NCBI RefSeq assembly: GCF_900635455.1
Contig: NZ_LR134116.1
Location: 4,464,001 to 4,528,000, forward strand
Direction: 5' to 3'
Source of the DNA: Yersinia intermedia
GTDB taxonomy: Bacteria > Pseudomonadota > Gammaproteobacteria > Enterobacterales > Enterobacteriaceae
DNA: 64,000 bases
Shown: positions 19,369 to 28,134 of the stretch, piece after piece
How positions within the stretch are numbered: the first letter of the stretch is position 1
How the letters are laid out: every line of letters begins with the position of its first letter
Program-made: the position numbers and the translations under genes
Notes under the pieces: generated by a model
Databases searched by the model: none
What the model was told of the DNA's origin: nothing
Seen by the model: the letters and a program-made list of their open reading frames with translations, nothing else

Positions 19369-20193
19369 TTAGCTGTTATTGACTGGATAGTTATCGCTGT
19401 TGATCCATGCGTGGTCTTTCTCCCAGGTAAATTTCCATAACCGTACCGGCCCTGCCATCACATTCAAATAATAGTTGTCGTAGCCTGCTAATGTTGCCAC
19501 CGGGTGATAACCTTTGGGAACTTTCACTACATCACGGTTATAAACGGGCATACACTCATCCAGCGAACGGTCGTCAGTATAAACACGCTGCATACAGAAC
19601 CCCTGTTCAGGGTTCAACCGGTGATAGTAGGTTTCTTCAAGATAAGTTTCATCTGTAGCATTTTCCTGATCGTGTTTATGGCTTGGATATGAGCTGGTAT
19701 TCCCTTCGTCAGTGTAGACCTCGACCACCAGCAAACTGTCCGCAGGCTCACTGTCAGGCAGAATATTATGCACTAACCGCTGGTTGCGCCCCTTACCACG
19801 CCTTTCGACCCCGACATCAGCCGGCGTAATCAGGCGGGAAGGCAAATGCCCCTGTGCAGGGGCACGGCATACCGCCAATTCCAGATCCGTTTCTGCCACC
19901 ACTTTCACATGATCATGATGTGGGACATAAACAGAATAAGGCGGCGTTCGCTCGAACGGACTCATACGTTTACCAATATGTGGGTATTCAGCCCGTAGTG
20001 TTGAAACCGAAGCAACACCCGCAACCAATACCAGACAGAGTTCATTGTCACCACTGTCCAGAACTAATGCTTTACCCGCAGTAAGGCGATAAACATCAAA
20101 CCCAACAAAACGCCAACCCGCATTTTGCGGTGAAATGTGTTGAATGCGCCCATCCACATCCGGTAACTGACATTTAGCAAGCAGTGAAGACAT
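19369..20193 (-). CDS. iolB: 5-deoxy-glucuronate isomerase
   Basis: IolB isomerises 5-deoxy-glucuronate to 2-deoxy-5-keto-gluconate, the substrate of IolC. The 274-residue cupin-type protein has the metal-site segment SYPSHKHDQ and the second cupin segment DECMPVYNRDVVKVPKGYHPVATLAGYDNYYLNVM. The start at 20193 (MSSLLAKC) is set by AGGAGAG; the frame extends 14 codons further upstream without a ribosome site. It follows iolA by 54 bp on the minus strand, so the two form an operon. Confidence 0.95.
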   Translation of the reverse strand: MSSLLAKCQLPDVDGRIQHISPQNAGWRFVGFDVYRLTAGKALVLDSGDNELCLVLVAGVASVSTLRAEYPHIGKRMSPFERTPPYSVYVPHHDHVKVVAETDLELAVCRAPAQGHLPSRLITPADVGVERRGKGRNQRLVHNILPDSEPADSLLVVEVYTDEGNTSSYPSHKHDQENATDETYLEETYYHRLNPEQGFCMQRVYTDDRSLDECMPVYNRDVVKVPKGYHPVATLAGYDNYYLNVMAGPVRLWKFTWEKDHAWINSDNYPVNNS

Positions 20194-20247
20194 AATGACT
20201 CTCCTGTTAACACATGAAATTAGCCCTATGAACACCCGCAGACAGCC

Positions 20248-21753
20248 TTAGCCAAGTGTAGGCATACTGTATTCTGAAACCGTTTGCTGGCCGGTTGGCC
20301 AACGGGCGGTGGTTGTTTTCATCCGGGTATAAAAACGCACACCATCGGTACCGTGAACATTTAACGCACCGAATACCGAGCGCTTCCAGCCACCAAAACT
20401 ATGGAACGCCATTGGGACGGGCACTGGAACATTGACGCCAACCATTCCGGCCTGAACTTCATGCACAAATAGCCGCGCATAGTGACCGCTACTGGTAAAA
20501 ATAGCGCTGCCGTTGCCGAATTCATGGCTATTAACTGTATCAATGGCTGTTTGGTAATCCGGGACTCTGACAATACCCAGTACCGGCCCAAAGATCTCTT
20601 CCCGATAGATCTTCATCTCTGGCGTAACATGGTCAAACAGAGTGCCACCTACATAATATCCCTGCTCATAACCTGCAACTTTATAATTGCGGCCATCGGT
20701 GACTAACGTTGCGCCCTCTTTAACACCTTGATCAATATAACCGAGCACTTTTTTCTGATGGGCGACTGAGATTAACGGCCCCATCTCATTTTCTTCACCG
20801 CCTTGCTGCAAGCCTGGGCCGACACGCAATTGAGTGATGAGTGGTTTTAGCTTCTCAATCAATTTGTCTGCGGTGTCATCACCCACGACAACCGCAATAG
20901 GCAAAGCCATACAACGCTCACCCGCCGAACCAAATGCGCCGCCCATCAATGCATTTACTGTGGCATCCAGATCAGCATCAGGCATGATAATTGCCTGATT
21001 TTTAGCAGCCCCAAACGCTTGTACACGCTTACCGTGTGCACTGGCAGTAGTATAAATATGCTCAGCTACAGTAGAAGAACCAACAAAACTGACGGCCTGA
21101 ATTCGTGGGTCAGTACAGAGCTGGGCCGCATTTTCATTTGAGCAGTGAATAACATTGAATACTCCATCCGGCAACCCAGCTTCTGTCAGAAGCTCAGCCA
21201 TACGAACAGAGGCTGACGGGTCCAGTGCCGGTGGTTTTAAGATAAAAGTATTGCCACAAGTTAAAGCGACAGGGAACATCCACATCGGAACCATTGCCGG
21301 GAAGTTAAATGGCGTTATACCCGCGACCACACCCAGTGGTTGCATCATGGAAAAACAATCCACCCCCGTACCAACATCTGCGGAATATTCACCTTTCAAG
21401 AGATGTGGAATACCGCAGGCAAACTCGACAACTTCCAACCCACGAGTGATCTCACCCAACGCATCGGAATAAACTTTGCCATGCTCACGGACAATCAACT
21501 CAGCCAGCTCATCACGATGTTGCTCAATCAGTGCTTTAAAGTTGAACATAATACGGGCGCGACGCAGTGGAGTGGTTCGAGACCAGTCGGCAAAAGCTTG
21601 ATGGGCCACGCCGATAGCCTGATTAACTTCTTCGGCAGAACTTTGCGTAACCTGGCTTTCAACTTTACCGGTGGCTGGATTATGAATATCGGCAGTCTGA
21701 TTGCTGGAACTCAGGGAATTTTTTCCGCCAATAAAGTTACTCACGATTTTCAT
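20248..21753 (-). CDS. iolA: methylmalonate/malonate-semialdehyde dehydrogenase (acylating)
   Basis: IolA converts malonate semialdehyde from the aldolase step to acetyl-CoA and CO2, using NAD+ and CoA without ATP. The 501-residue aldehyde dehydrogenase has the family segments GVVAGITPFNFPAMVPMWM, NTFILKPPALDPSAS and the catalytic cysteine in GSAGERCMALP, as well as the MmsA-type GGWKRSVFG near the end. The start at 21753 has AGAGGG upstream. It heads the iolA-iolB operon. The alternative name mmsA refers to the valine pathway; the cluster favours the inositol role. Confidence 0.95.
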   Translation of the reverse strand: MKIVSNFIGGKNSLSSSNQTADIHNPATGKVESQVTQSSAEEVNQAIGVAHQAFADWSRTTPLRRARIMFNFKALIEQHRDELAELIVREHGKVYSDALGEITRGLEVVEFACGIPHLLKGEYSADVGTGVDCFSMMQPLGVVAGITPFNFPAMVPMWMFPVALTCGNTFILKPPALDPSASVRMAELLTEAGLPDGVFNVIHCSNENAAQLCTDPRIQAVSFVGSSTVAEHIYTTASAHGKRVQAFGAAKNQAIIMPDADLDATVNALMGGAFGSAGERCMALPIAVVVGDDTADKLIEKLKPLITQLRVGPGLQQGGEENEMGPLISVAHQKKVLGYIDQGVKEGATLVTDGRNYKVAGYEQGYYVGGTLFDHVTPEMKIYREEIFGPVLGIVRVPDYQTAIDTVNSHEFGNGSAIFTSSGHYARLFVHEVQAGMVGVNVPVPVPMAFHSFGGWKRSVFGALNVHGTDGVRFYTRMKTTTARWPTGQQTVSEYSMPTLG

Positions 21754-22294
21754 GTCTAACCCTCTTCTCAATAGCTGCTATCGCAGGGTTCGTTCAAAGT
21801 GGCTTTAACCTGACCATTTCTAACGGACCATACGCTCAATCAATAAGGGCTATCTTGTAATGGGACAAAAATAGCCAGCAAAGCGACCAGCCGCCAGAGA
21901 GGCGAAAAACCAGCCGATACGCAGACTTTATGCCATTGAAAAAAAAGTTTCAAATAACTTCTTTTAGAAATTTTGTTTTGTGCGATGTATCGCAAGTTCC
22001 TGCAAAGCCTTTACACCGTAATCAAAAAAGCCAGATAGCCCACGCAACGCGCTAAAAAGACTAAAGCACCTCATTCTTTTGCCGTAAATAAATTGTTAAG
22101 GTTAAAAAAACAACGGTACCAACTCGCTTTTATTGGTTTTAAATGAAAACTGAGTCACCTTTTTAGACTAATTTTTGAGCTACATCTAAAAGTCAATGTT
22201 TCGTTATTTAATATAAATGAAATAAATGTTCTTATTTTAGCCATGTCTAGATGAGACTTTTCCCCCGTACTCACCACAGCAGGAGCAGTGCACC
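21754..22294. promoter_or_regulatory. iolA/iolI divergent regulatory region
   Basis: 541 bp without a gene lie between the divergent start codons. The middle and right parts are AT-rich, with long A/T runs at 21940-21985 and 22195-22240. It holds the candidate operator at 21981-21994. No open frame, RNA gene or mobile element is seen. Confidence 0.5.
21981..21994. promoter_or_regulatory. candidate iol operator, second copy
   Basis: TGCGATGTATCGCA is a TGCGAT-GT-ATCGCA palindrome, nearly the same as the copy at 15789-15802. The extended TGTGCGATGTATCGCA also resembles a weak CRP box with one mismatch in each half, so CRP is the main alternative reading. Confidence 0.45.
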
Positions 22295-23131
22295 ATGTCC
22301 ATCGCGCAAGATCGTTTCTGTATTAATCGCAAAATTGCCCCAAATCTCAGTATTGAGCATTTTTTCCGCCTGGTTAAAAAATGTGGCTTAAATAAAGTTG
22401 AGCTACGTAATGATATGGCCGGTGGAAAAGTGACTGACGAGCTAACCACGACCCAGCTCAATACACTGGCTGATGAACATCAAATTGAAATTATTACTAT
22501 CAATGCATTGCAATATTTTAATCTGCCGGAGCGCCGAGGCGAGCTACTACAAGAAGCGGAAACCATGCTCAAGTTGGCACGGGATATCAATTGTCGCGGA
22601 GTCATTCTGTGCCCAAACTGTAATGCCAGTGACAAGCGTTCAACGGAGCAAAAAGAGCAAGACACACTGGATGCACTACAACTACTCGCCCCTCTGTTTA
22701 AGAAATATCAAGTCACTGGGTTAGTTGAGCCTTTAGGTTTTGGGATCAGTTCATTGCGTTCTCATCTGTTAACACAATCACTGATCCGTAAATCGGCCGC
22801 CCCCTACCAAATGGTGCTGGATACTTTCCACTACTATCTGAGTGATATCGCTCAGGCCGAGTTTGATGCACATATAGATGTTAATTTGATTGGTCTGGTG
22901 CATCTTTCCGGCGTCGAAGAGAATCGGTTGAAATCCACACTGACGGATGAAGACCGCATTATGCTTAGTGAGCAAGATAAGCTGAACAGTAAACAACAAG
23001 TCGCAAATCTTGAACGCTTGGGTTATCAGGGAATCTATGCTTTTGAACCCTTTTCCTCGCAACTAAATATTTGGTCAGAGGCAGATATTGAAAGAGAGAT
23101 TCGCCAAAGTATTGCTTACTTACAAAGCTAA
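22295..23131 (+). CDS. iolI: sugar isomerase/epimerase TIM barrel, IolI-like
   Basis: This 278-residue protein belongs to the xylose-isomerase-like TIM barrels. Its best remembered match is Bacillus subtilis IolI (also 278 residues), which interconverts inosose isomers: compare TINALQYFN, LVEPLGFG, MVLDTFHYY and STLTDEDRIML with the equivalent IolI stretches. It would let D-chiro-inositol or other isomers enter the pathway. GGAGCAG precedes the start. It is divergent from iolA at the right edge of the iol island. IolH is the alternative, so the exact reaction is less certain than the family. Confidence 0.8.
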   Translation: MSIAQDRFCINRKIAPNLSIEHFFRLVKKCGLNKVELRNDMAGGKVTDELTTTQLNTLADEHQIEIITINALQYFNLPERRGELLQEAETMLKLARDINCRGVILCPNCNASDKRSTEQKEQDTLDALQLLAPLFKKYQVTGLVEPLGFGISSLRSHLLTQSLIRKSAAPYQMVLDTFHYYLSDIAQAEFDAHIDVNLIGLVHLSGVEENRLKSTLTDEDRIMLSEQDKLNSKQQVANLERLGYQGIYAFEPFSSQLNIWSEADIEREIRQSIAYLQS

Positions 23132-23207
23132 TAAGCACTACAGATTACTGGGGCTGATAACTGATTATTGAGTTTAACGCTGTGACGCAGAACTTAAGAC
23201 ATCTGCT

Positions 23208-23235
23208 CGGGGTGCCTGCTTTCTCAGGCATCCCG
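23208..23235 (+). terminator. hairpin after iolI
   Basis: CGGGGTGCCTG pairs with CAGGCATCCCG (11 bp, one G-U) around a 6-base loop, 76 bp after iolI. No T-run follows. Confidence 0.5.
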
Positions 23236-23269
23236 AAATGCTAACCACATTGGGGAAATTGCCATCCTC

Positions 23270-23288
23270 CCTGCTCATTATGAGCAGG
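23270..23288 (-). terminator. hairpin after the MFS transporter gene
   Basis: A CCTGCTCA/TGAGCAGG perfect 8-bp stem with a 3-base loop begins 7 bp beyond the stop of the minus-strand transporter gene. It lacks a T-run. Confidence 0.5.
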
Positions 23289-23295
23289 ATCACGG

Positions 23296-24510
23296 CTATC
23301 TGGTGCTGTAATTGCTCCAACGTACGACCAGGCTAGCTGCACCCGCGAGGGTTATCAGGCTAACTACACCTGTCCACCCCATTTTTTCCAGCATCAGGCT
23401 ACCTAAAGCTGAACCAACCGCCATCCCAACAAACACACCGGTAAATAACAAGGCATTGAGCCGGCTGCGGGCCGCAGGTTCCAGGCTGTAAATAATAGTT
23501 TGGTGTGCTACCAGAGTCGCCTGAACACCGAAATCAAAACCAATCGCGCTGATGACCATAAGCCCAATCTGGTATTGAAGTGGCAGTAGCGGCAGAAGAA
23601 ATAGCGCTGCAAATGAGAGAGTTGCCACACCTGCACCCATCAAAGTAACCCTATGTGGCCCACGGCGATCCGCCAACGCTCCAGCAAGAGGTGCCGCCAA
23701 AGCACCTGCGGCACCGGCAAGGCCAAACGCACCGGCAACAGCACTACCAAGATGATAAGTATCTTGTAACATCACTGCTAGTGTTGACCAAAAAGCACTG
23801 AATCCGACCGATAACAACCCCTGTGATAGCGCAGCACGGCGCAAGGTTTTAAACTGAAGCCACAAGTGAATCATCGACGTAAGTAGTGCTGGATAACTCA
23901 GTGTTGACGCTGCGGGAACCCGAGGTAAACCACGCCATATCACCAGCGTGATAAAAATAACTGATAGCGCCGCACCGATATACAACACCCGCCAACTAAA
24001 ATATTCGGCGACAAAACCACTCAGCACCCGTGACAGTAAAATCCCCAGCAATAAGCCCGTCATTACAGTTCCGACGGTCTTACCCCGTTGTGCCGCTGAA
24101 GCCAACGTCGCTGATGCAGGAACAATGTCCTGCGCCATAGTTGCGGCAATCCCGACCACAAAACTGGTGACTAACAACCCATTGATACCAGAGATAAAAC
24201 CACTGCACAGCAGCGCTGCGGTAAGCAAAAGACCTTTCAATAAAATGACAATCCGACGATCGTGGCGATCACCTAGCGGGGCGAGCAACAAGATACCTAA
24301 AGCATAACCAATCTGTGTCAGTGTCGGCACCATGCCAACCGTGCCTACACTGGCATGCAGATCGGTACCTATAACACCCAATAATGGCTGACTATAATAA
24401 ATTGAGGCGACACTAAGCCCAGCGCCGGTTGCCAACATAAAAACTGTCCGGCCGGAAAGGGTTTTCTCAGGACTATCTAAAGGGCTTGGTATGGTTTGAA
24501 TGGCTGACAT
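23296..24510 (-). CDS. MFS transporter
   Basis: This 404-residue protein has about 12 hydrophobic segments and the MFS motif A signature LAPLGDRHDRRIVILLKG after the second helix, with a second copy, LAGALADRRGPHRVTL, in the C-terminal half. This is the pattern of drug or sugar efflux permeases of the major facilitator superfamily (YgaY-like in style). The LysR gene facing away on the other side, 95 bp off, probably regulates it. Substrate cannot be read from the sequence. Confidence 0.85.
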   Translation of the reverse strand: MSAIQTIPSPLDSPEKTLSGRTVFMLATGAGLSVASIYYSQPLLGVIGTDLHASVGTVGMVPTLTQIGYALGILLLAPLGDRHDRRIVILLKGLLLTAALLCSGFISGINGLLVTSFVVGIAATMAQDIVPASATLASAAQRGKTVGTVMTGLLLGILLSRVLSGFVAEYFSWRVLYIGAALSVIFITLVIWRGLPRVPAASTLSYPALLTSMIHLWLQFKTLRRAALSQGLLSVGFSAFWSTLAVMLQDTYHLGSAVAGAFGLAGAAGALAAPLAGALADRRGPHRVTLMGAGVATLSFAALFLLPLLPLQYQIGLMVISAIGFDFGVQATLVAHQTIIYSLEPAARSRLNALLFTGVFVGMAVGSALGSLMLEKMGWTGVVSLITLAGAASLVVRWSNYSTR

Positions 24511-24605
24511 GGCGGCTACCTATAATGATATTGAGTCAGTATTTTTGCCTGAGTAGATAGGTGTTGGTAGTCGCTTAAAGAGTAAAACTGTTATACGCTT
24601 AACGT

Positions 24606-25565
24606 ATGATAGAACCCAGTTTGATTGGCATTGATCGTATAGAGTTAATGCAAACATTTATCCGTATCGTTGAGGCCGGTAGTTTATCGGCAGCAGCAGC
24701 ACGTTTGGGTACAAGCCAGCCGACGATTAGCCGGCGGTTACAAACACTGGAACGCCTGCTTGGCCTGAAATTATTGCAGCGCACCACGCATGTTATGAAG
24801 CTCACCGACGATGGCGAACGCTGCTATTCCCATGCTAAGGCATTGGTTGAAAACTGGAATAGGATGGAGGATGACCTGCGCGGGGCCACGGACGAACCCA
24901 GGGGAATACTACGTGTTTTAGTGCCGCACGCGTTCGGGCAAGATCAATTAATCAAACCGCTTAAAGACTATTTAGGCCGTTATCCGAAAATGTCCGTGGA
25001 ATGGATGCTAAATGATCGCCGCCCGGATTTCATCGTGGAGGGAATTGATTGCGCCATTCAAGTTGGAGCCGTCACCGATCCTTCAGTGGTTGCGATTCTG
25101 CTGGCTGAGGTGCCGCGTATTGTCGTCGCCGCCCCTGAATTGCTCAATGATAAGCCGCTACCGCTACATCCTGACCAATTGCAGGATTTACGCTGGCTGG
25201 CGCTAAGTTCGTTTTACCGTAATGAGGTCGTCCTAAATCATCAGACGAGTGGTGACATACATCGTTTTTCTATCCAGCCGCAATTGAGTACCGACAGTCT
25301 GTATGCCTTACGTAATGCCGCACTCGCGGGGGTCGGGGTAGGAATCGCCTCAACGTGGGTCGTGAGCGAAGATCTTGCACAAGGGCGGTTAGTGCATCTA
25401 ACGCCAGATTGGCACGGATTACCTTTGCCCATCTATCTGGTTTATCCCCATGCCAGTTTTTATCCAGCAAGATTACGGGCATTTTTAGATATTATGCGCC
25501 ACGCCATGCCGAGTCTGGCTGGTACGCAACCCCCAGCGCAGCAACGCAAAAATACCACCAAGTAA
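24606..25565 (+). CDS. LysR-family regulator divergent from the MFS gene
   Basis: The 319-residue protein has an N-terminal LysR helix-turn-helix (GSLSAAAARLGTSQPTISRRLQTLE, about residues 25-50) and an effector-binding domain of the CrgA-like subgroup (GILRVLVPHAFGQDQLI, then ALRNAALAGVGVGIAS near the end). It probably controls the divergent MFS gene. The start is uncertain: the ATG at 24606 lacks a clear ribosome site, and the next in-frame ATG (24648) would cut into the DNA-binding domain, so 24606 is kept. Confidence 0.85.
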   Translation: MIEPSLIGIDRIELMQTFIRIVEAGSLSAAAARLGTSQPTISRRLQTLERLLGLKLLQRTTHVMKLTDDGERCYSHAKALVENWNRMEDDLRGATDEPRGILRVLVPHAFGQDQLIKPLKDYLGRYPKMSVEWMLNDRRPDFIVEGIDCAIQVGAVTDPSVVAILLAEVPRIVVAAPELLNDKPLPLHPDQLQDLRWLALSSFYRNEVVLNHQTSGDIHRFSIQPQLSTDSLYALRNAALAGVGVGIASTWVVSEDLAQGRLVHLTPDWHGLPLPIYLVYPHASFYPARLRAFLDIMRHAMPSLAGTQPPAQQRKNTTK

Positions 25566-25777
25566 TGTTGGTTTATCACTCTCACTATTGTGAAGCACAA
25601 TTTCTTATTATTGACCAATTCGGGGGGAATTCCTGGCCAGGGCACAAGATGGTACCAACCCGGCAGGTTCTAACTTATTCCATGACAATTGGCATAAGAG
25701 AATATAAAAAGAGAGCCTTCTCCAGCACACTGCTCCTATCGATATAATCGATGGCGTCAGCAAATTTAGTATTCCAC

Positions 25778-26656
25778 TCACTCAGATTTCATCTCAGACA
25801 ATAACCATAGTGAAAACTCCCGCATCGCGGCAGTTTCTGTGCGGGATTGTAGCCGAGTTAACCAATACCCACCCAGGCTAATCGTCGTACTAAATGGCTG
25901 GATGATACGTTCTCTGAGTAACAGGTGCGTAAACATGGACGGTGGAGCCAGTGCGATACCTATTTCTGCCTGTGCCGCTTCCAGCATGCTCACTGACGAA
26001 TCGAACACCATTATTTGCTGAGAAGGTGAAGGGACACATCCCCCAGCAGCACTAAACCATGCCGACCACTCATCGCGGCGATAGGAACGAAGCAGCGTAA
26101 ATTTTTGCAGGTCATCAGGATTGCGTAAACATCCCGCTAACGAGGGAGCACACAAAGGAGCAAGTGGCGCATCGCATAAAAATTGCGACTCAGTATCATG
26201 CCAAGCACCATTGCCATAGCGAATAGCATAATCCAGCCCTTCAGCCACCACATCAACACGGTTGTTGTGTGTGGAAAGTGAAACATCTACATGTGGATAA
26301 CGTTGTTGAAAATCCCTCAGGCGCGGCAGGAGATAGCCGGTAGCGAAGGTCCCAACAACCCCCACTCTGACTTTCTCACGCATTACCCCAGCGGAAAAAC
26401 GGTCTAGCGTGCCCGCTATACGATCAAAGGAATCATTAAGGATCGGTAGTAGATTCTCACCTTCTGTTGTTAACACTAATCCGCGTGAAATACGAATAAA
26501 CAAACGGCAATTGAGGCGTTGTTCCAGCGCTTTGACCTGCTGGCTTATTGCCGCATGAGTCACATTTAATTCGATAGCAGCCTTAGTAAAACTTAACTGT
26601 CTGGCTGCGGCTTCGAAGGCGCGAAGTGAATTTAGTGGAATATAACTACGTACCAT
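25778..26656 (-). CDS. ampR: LysR-type beta-lactamase regulator AmpR
   Basis: AmpR controls ampC and senses cell-wall fragments: UDP-MurNAc-pentapeptide keeps it silent, anhydro-muropeptides switch it on. The 292-residue protein opens MVRSYIPLNSLRAFEAAARQ and continues LNVTHAAISQQVKALEQRLNC, close to other enterobacterial AmpR sequences, and is divergent from ampC, the diagnostic layout. The start at 26656 gives the standard length; ten upstream codons are probably not used. Confidence 0.95.
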   Translation of the reverse strand: MVRSYIPLNSLRAFEAAARQLSFTKAAIELNVTHAAISQQVKALEQRLNCRLFIRISRGLVLTTEGENLLPILNDSFDRIAGTLDRFSAGVMREKVRVGVVGTFATGYLLPRLRDFQQRYPHVDVSLSTHNNRVDVVAEGLDYAIRYGNGAWHDTESQFLCDAPLAPLCAPSLAGCLRNPDDLQKFTLLRSYRRDEWSAWFSAAGGCVPSPSQQIMVFDSSVSMLEAAQAEIGIALAPPSMFTHLLLRERIIQPFSTTISLGGYWLTRLQSRTETAAMREFSLWLLSEMKSE

Positions 26657-26790
26657 AGGATTATCTGTTAGATTTTCTATTATCAAACACTAAATATAAT
26701 CGATTGTTATCCATAGTCAATCACCGCAGAATCAGCGACGCAGAAGGAGACACACTGCTTGTTGTTTATCAATCTAAGGAAGATTTTCTA
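26657..26790. promoter_or_regulatory. ampR/ampC intercistronic control region
   Basis: 134 bp between the divergent starts. The stretch CTGTTAGATTTTCTATTATC near 26668-26687 resembles the AmpR-protected region of other enterobacterial ampR/ampC pairs, with T-N11-A spaced ends. TAAGGA at 26775-26780 is the ampC ribosome site, ten bases before the start. Confidence 0.55.
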
Positions 26791-27957
26791 ATGTTGAAAA
26801 AGTCTGTAATCAATACCTTGGTCTTTACCGCTATCGCAACTTCGCCATTTTATACCTCGGCACAAACTATACTTACGGAGCAACAGGTTGCGGTTATCGT
26901 CAATAACACCCTTAAGCCGTTGATCGAACAACAGAATATCCCCGGTATGGCCGTCGCTGTATTTTATGATGGAAAACCACAGTTTTTTAACTATGGCGTA
27001 GCGGATATAAAAGCAGATATCCCAGTCACTGAGAATACGCTGTTTGAACTCGGTTCAGTAAGTAAGACCTTTACCGGAATAGCTGGGGAATATGCCATGC
27101 AAACCGGCATTATGAACCTTAATGATCCAGTGACGGAATACGCTCCTGAGCTAACAGGCAGTCAGTGGCAAGATGTGAAAATGCTGCATCTGGCGACCTA
27201 CACTGCGGGGGGGCTACCTCTTCAACTGCCCGATTCGGTTACAGACCAAAAATCATTATGGCAATATTATCAGCAATGGCAGCCACAATGGGCACCTGGA
27301 GTGATGCGCAATTACTCCAATGCCAGTATTGGTTTATTCGGGGCGTTGGCGGTAAAAAGAAGCCAATTAACCTTCGAAGACTACATGAAGAAGTATGTGT
27401 TCCAGCCCTTAAAACTGACACACACTTTTATCACTGTCCCTGAATCGATGCAGTCAAGCTATGCATGGGGATATAAGGATGGTCAGCCAGTACGCGTCAC
27501 GTTGGGCATGCTGGGTGAGGAAGCTTATGGGGTAAAAACCACCACGAAAGATATGGTGAGATATATGCAGGCCAATATGGACCCAGACAGCCTACCTACC
27601 GAAAACGATAAGTTAAAGAAAGCTATCATCGCGGCTCAGTCTCGCTATTTCCAGGCGGGGGAGATGTTCCAGGGGTTGGGATGGGAAATGTATAACTGGC
27701 CTATCAACCCGCAGCGGGTCATCGCCGACAGTGGCAATGATATCGCGTTGAAACCGCGTAAAGTTGAGGAGTTGCTGCCACCACACTCAGCAACACGGGC
27801 ATCCTGGGTGCATAAGACCGGTGCTACCAATGGCTTTGGGGCTTATATTGTCTTCATCCCAGAGGAAAATATTGGCATCGTGATGTTAGCTAACAAGAAT
27901 TACCCTAATCCTGTTCGCGTGCAAGCTGCCTATAATATTCTTCAGGCATTGCGTTGA
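26791..27957 (+). CDS. ampC: class C beta-lactamase AmpC
   Basis: AmpC is a periplasmic serine beta-lactamase that hydrolyses penicillins and cephalosporins. The 388-residue precursor has a signal peptide of about 24 residues. All three catalytic motifs are present: SVSK at 89-92 (S64 in mature numbering), YSN at 175-177 (Y150) and KTG at 342-344. The last is two residues later than in the standard numbering, so a small insertion lies between the motifs. The omega-loop tyrosine region AYGVKTT is intact. The start at 26791 gives the proper signal peptide; the frame is open further upstream. With ampR it forms an inducible pair. Confidence 0.96.
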   Translation: MLKKSVINTLVFTAIATSPFYTSAQTILTEQQVAVIVNNTLKPLIEQQNIPGMAVAVFYDGKPQFFNYGVADIKADIPVTENTLFELGSVSKTFTGIAGEYAMQTGIMNLNDPVTEYAPELTGSQWQDVKMLHLATYTAGGLPLQLPDSVTDQKSLWQYYQQWQPQWAPGVMRNYSNASIGLFGALAVKRSQLTFEDYMKKYVFQPLKLTHTFITVPESMQSSYAWGYKDGQPVRVTLGMLGEEAYGVKTTTKDMVRYMQANMDPDSLPTENDKLKKAIIAAQSRYFQAGEMFQGLGWEMYNWPINPQRVIADSGNDIALKPRKVEELLPPHSATRASWVHKTGATNGFGAYIVFIPEENIGIVMLANKNYPNPVRVQAAYNILQALR

Positions 27958-27983
27958 GAATCATGCCGCACTGACCCCATGAT

Positions 27984-28021
27984 AGCCTCTTGATCAGGTA
28001 TATCTGGTTAAGAGGCTTTAT
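27984..28021 (+). terminator. ampC terminator
   Basis: AGCCTCTT (27984-27991) pairs with AAGAGGCT (28010-28017), and the stem continues inward through TGATCAG/CTGGTTA. A short T-rich tail TTTATCTC follows. Confidence 0.75.
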
Positions 28022-28134
28022 CTCAACTATCGCGTATCTTCAACTGCCAGTAAAAGTCGTTGACGCAACATCCTCGCCAAGAACCTTTATCACCGCCGGA
28101 CTTTATGGATGAAATTTAACTGAGCGTACAAACT

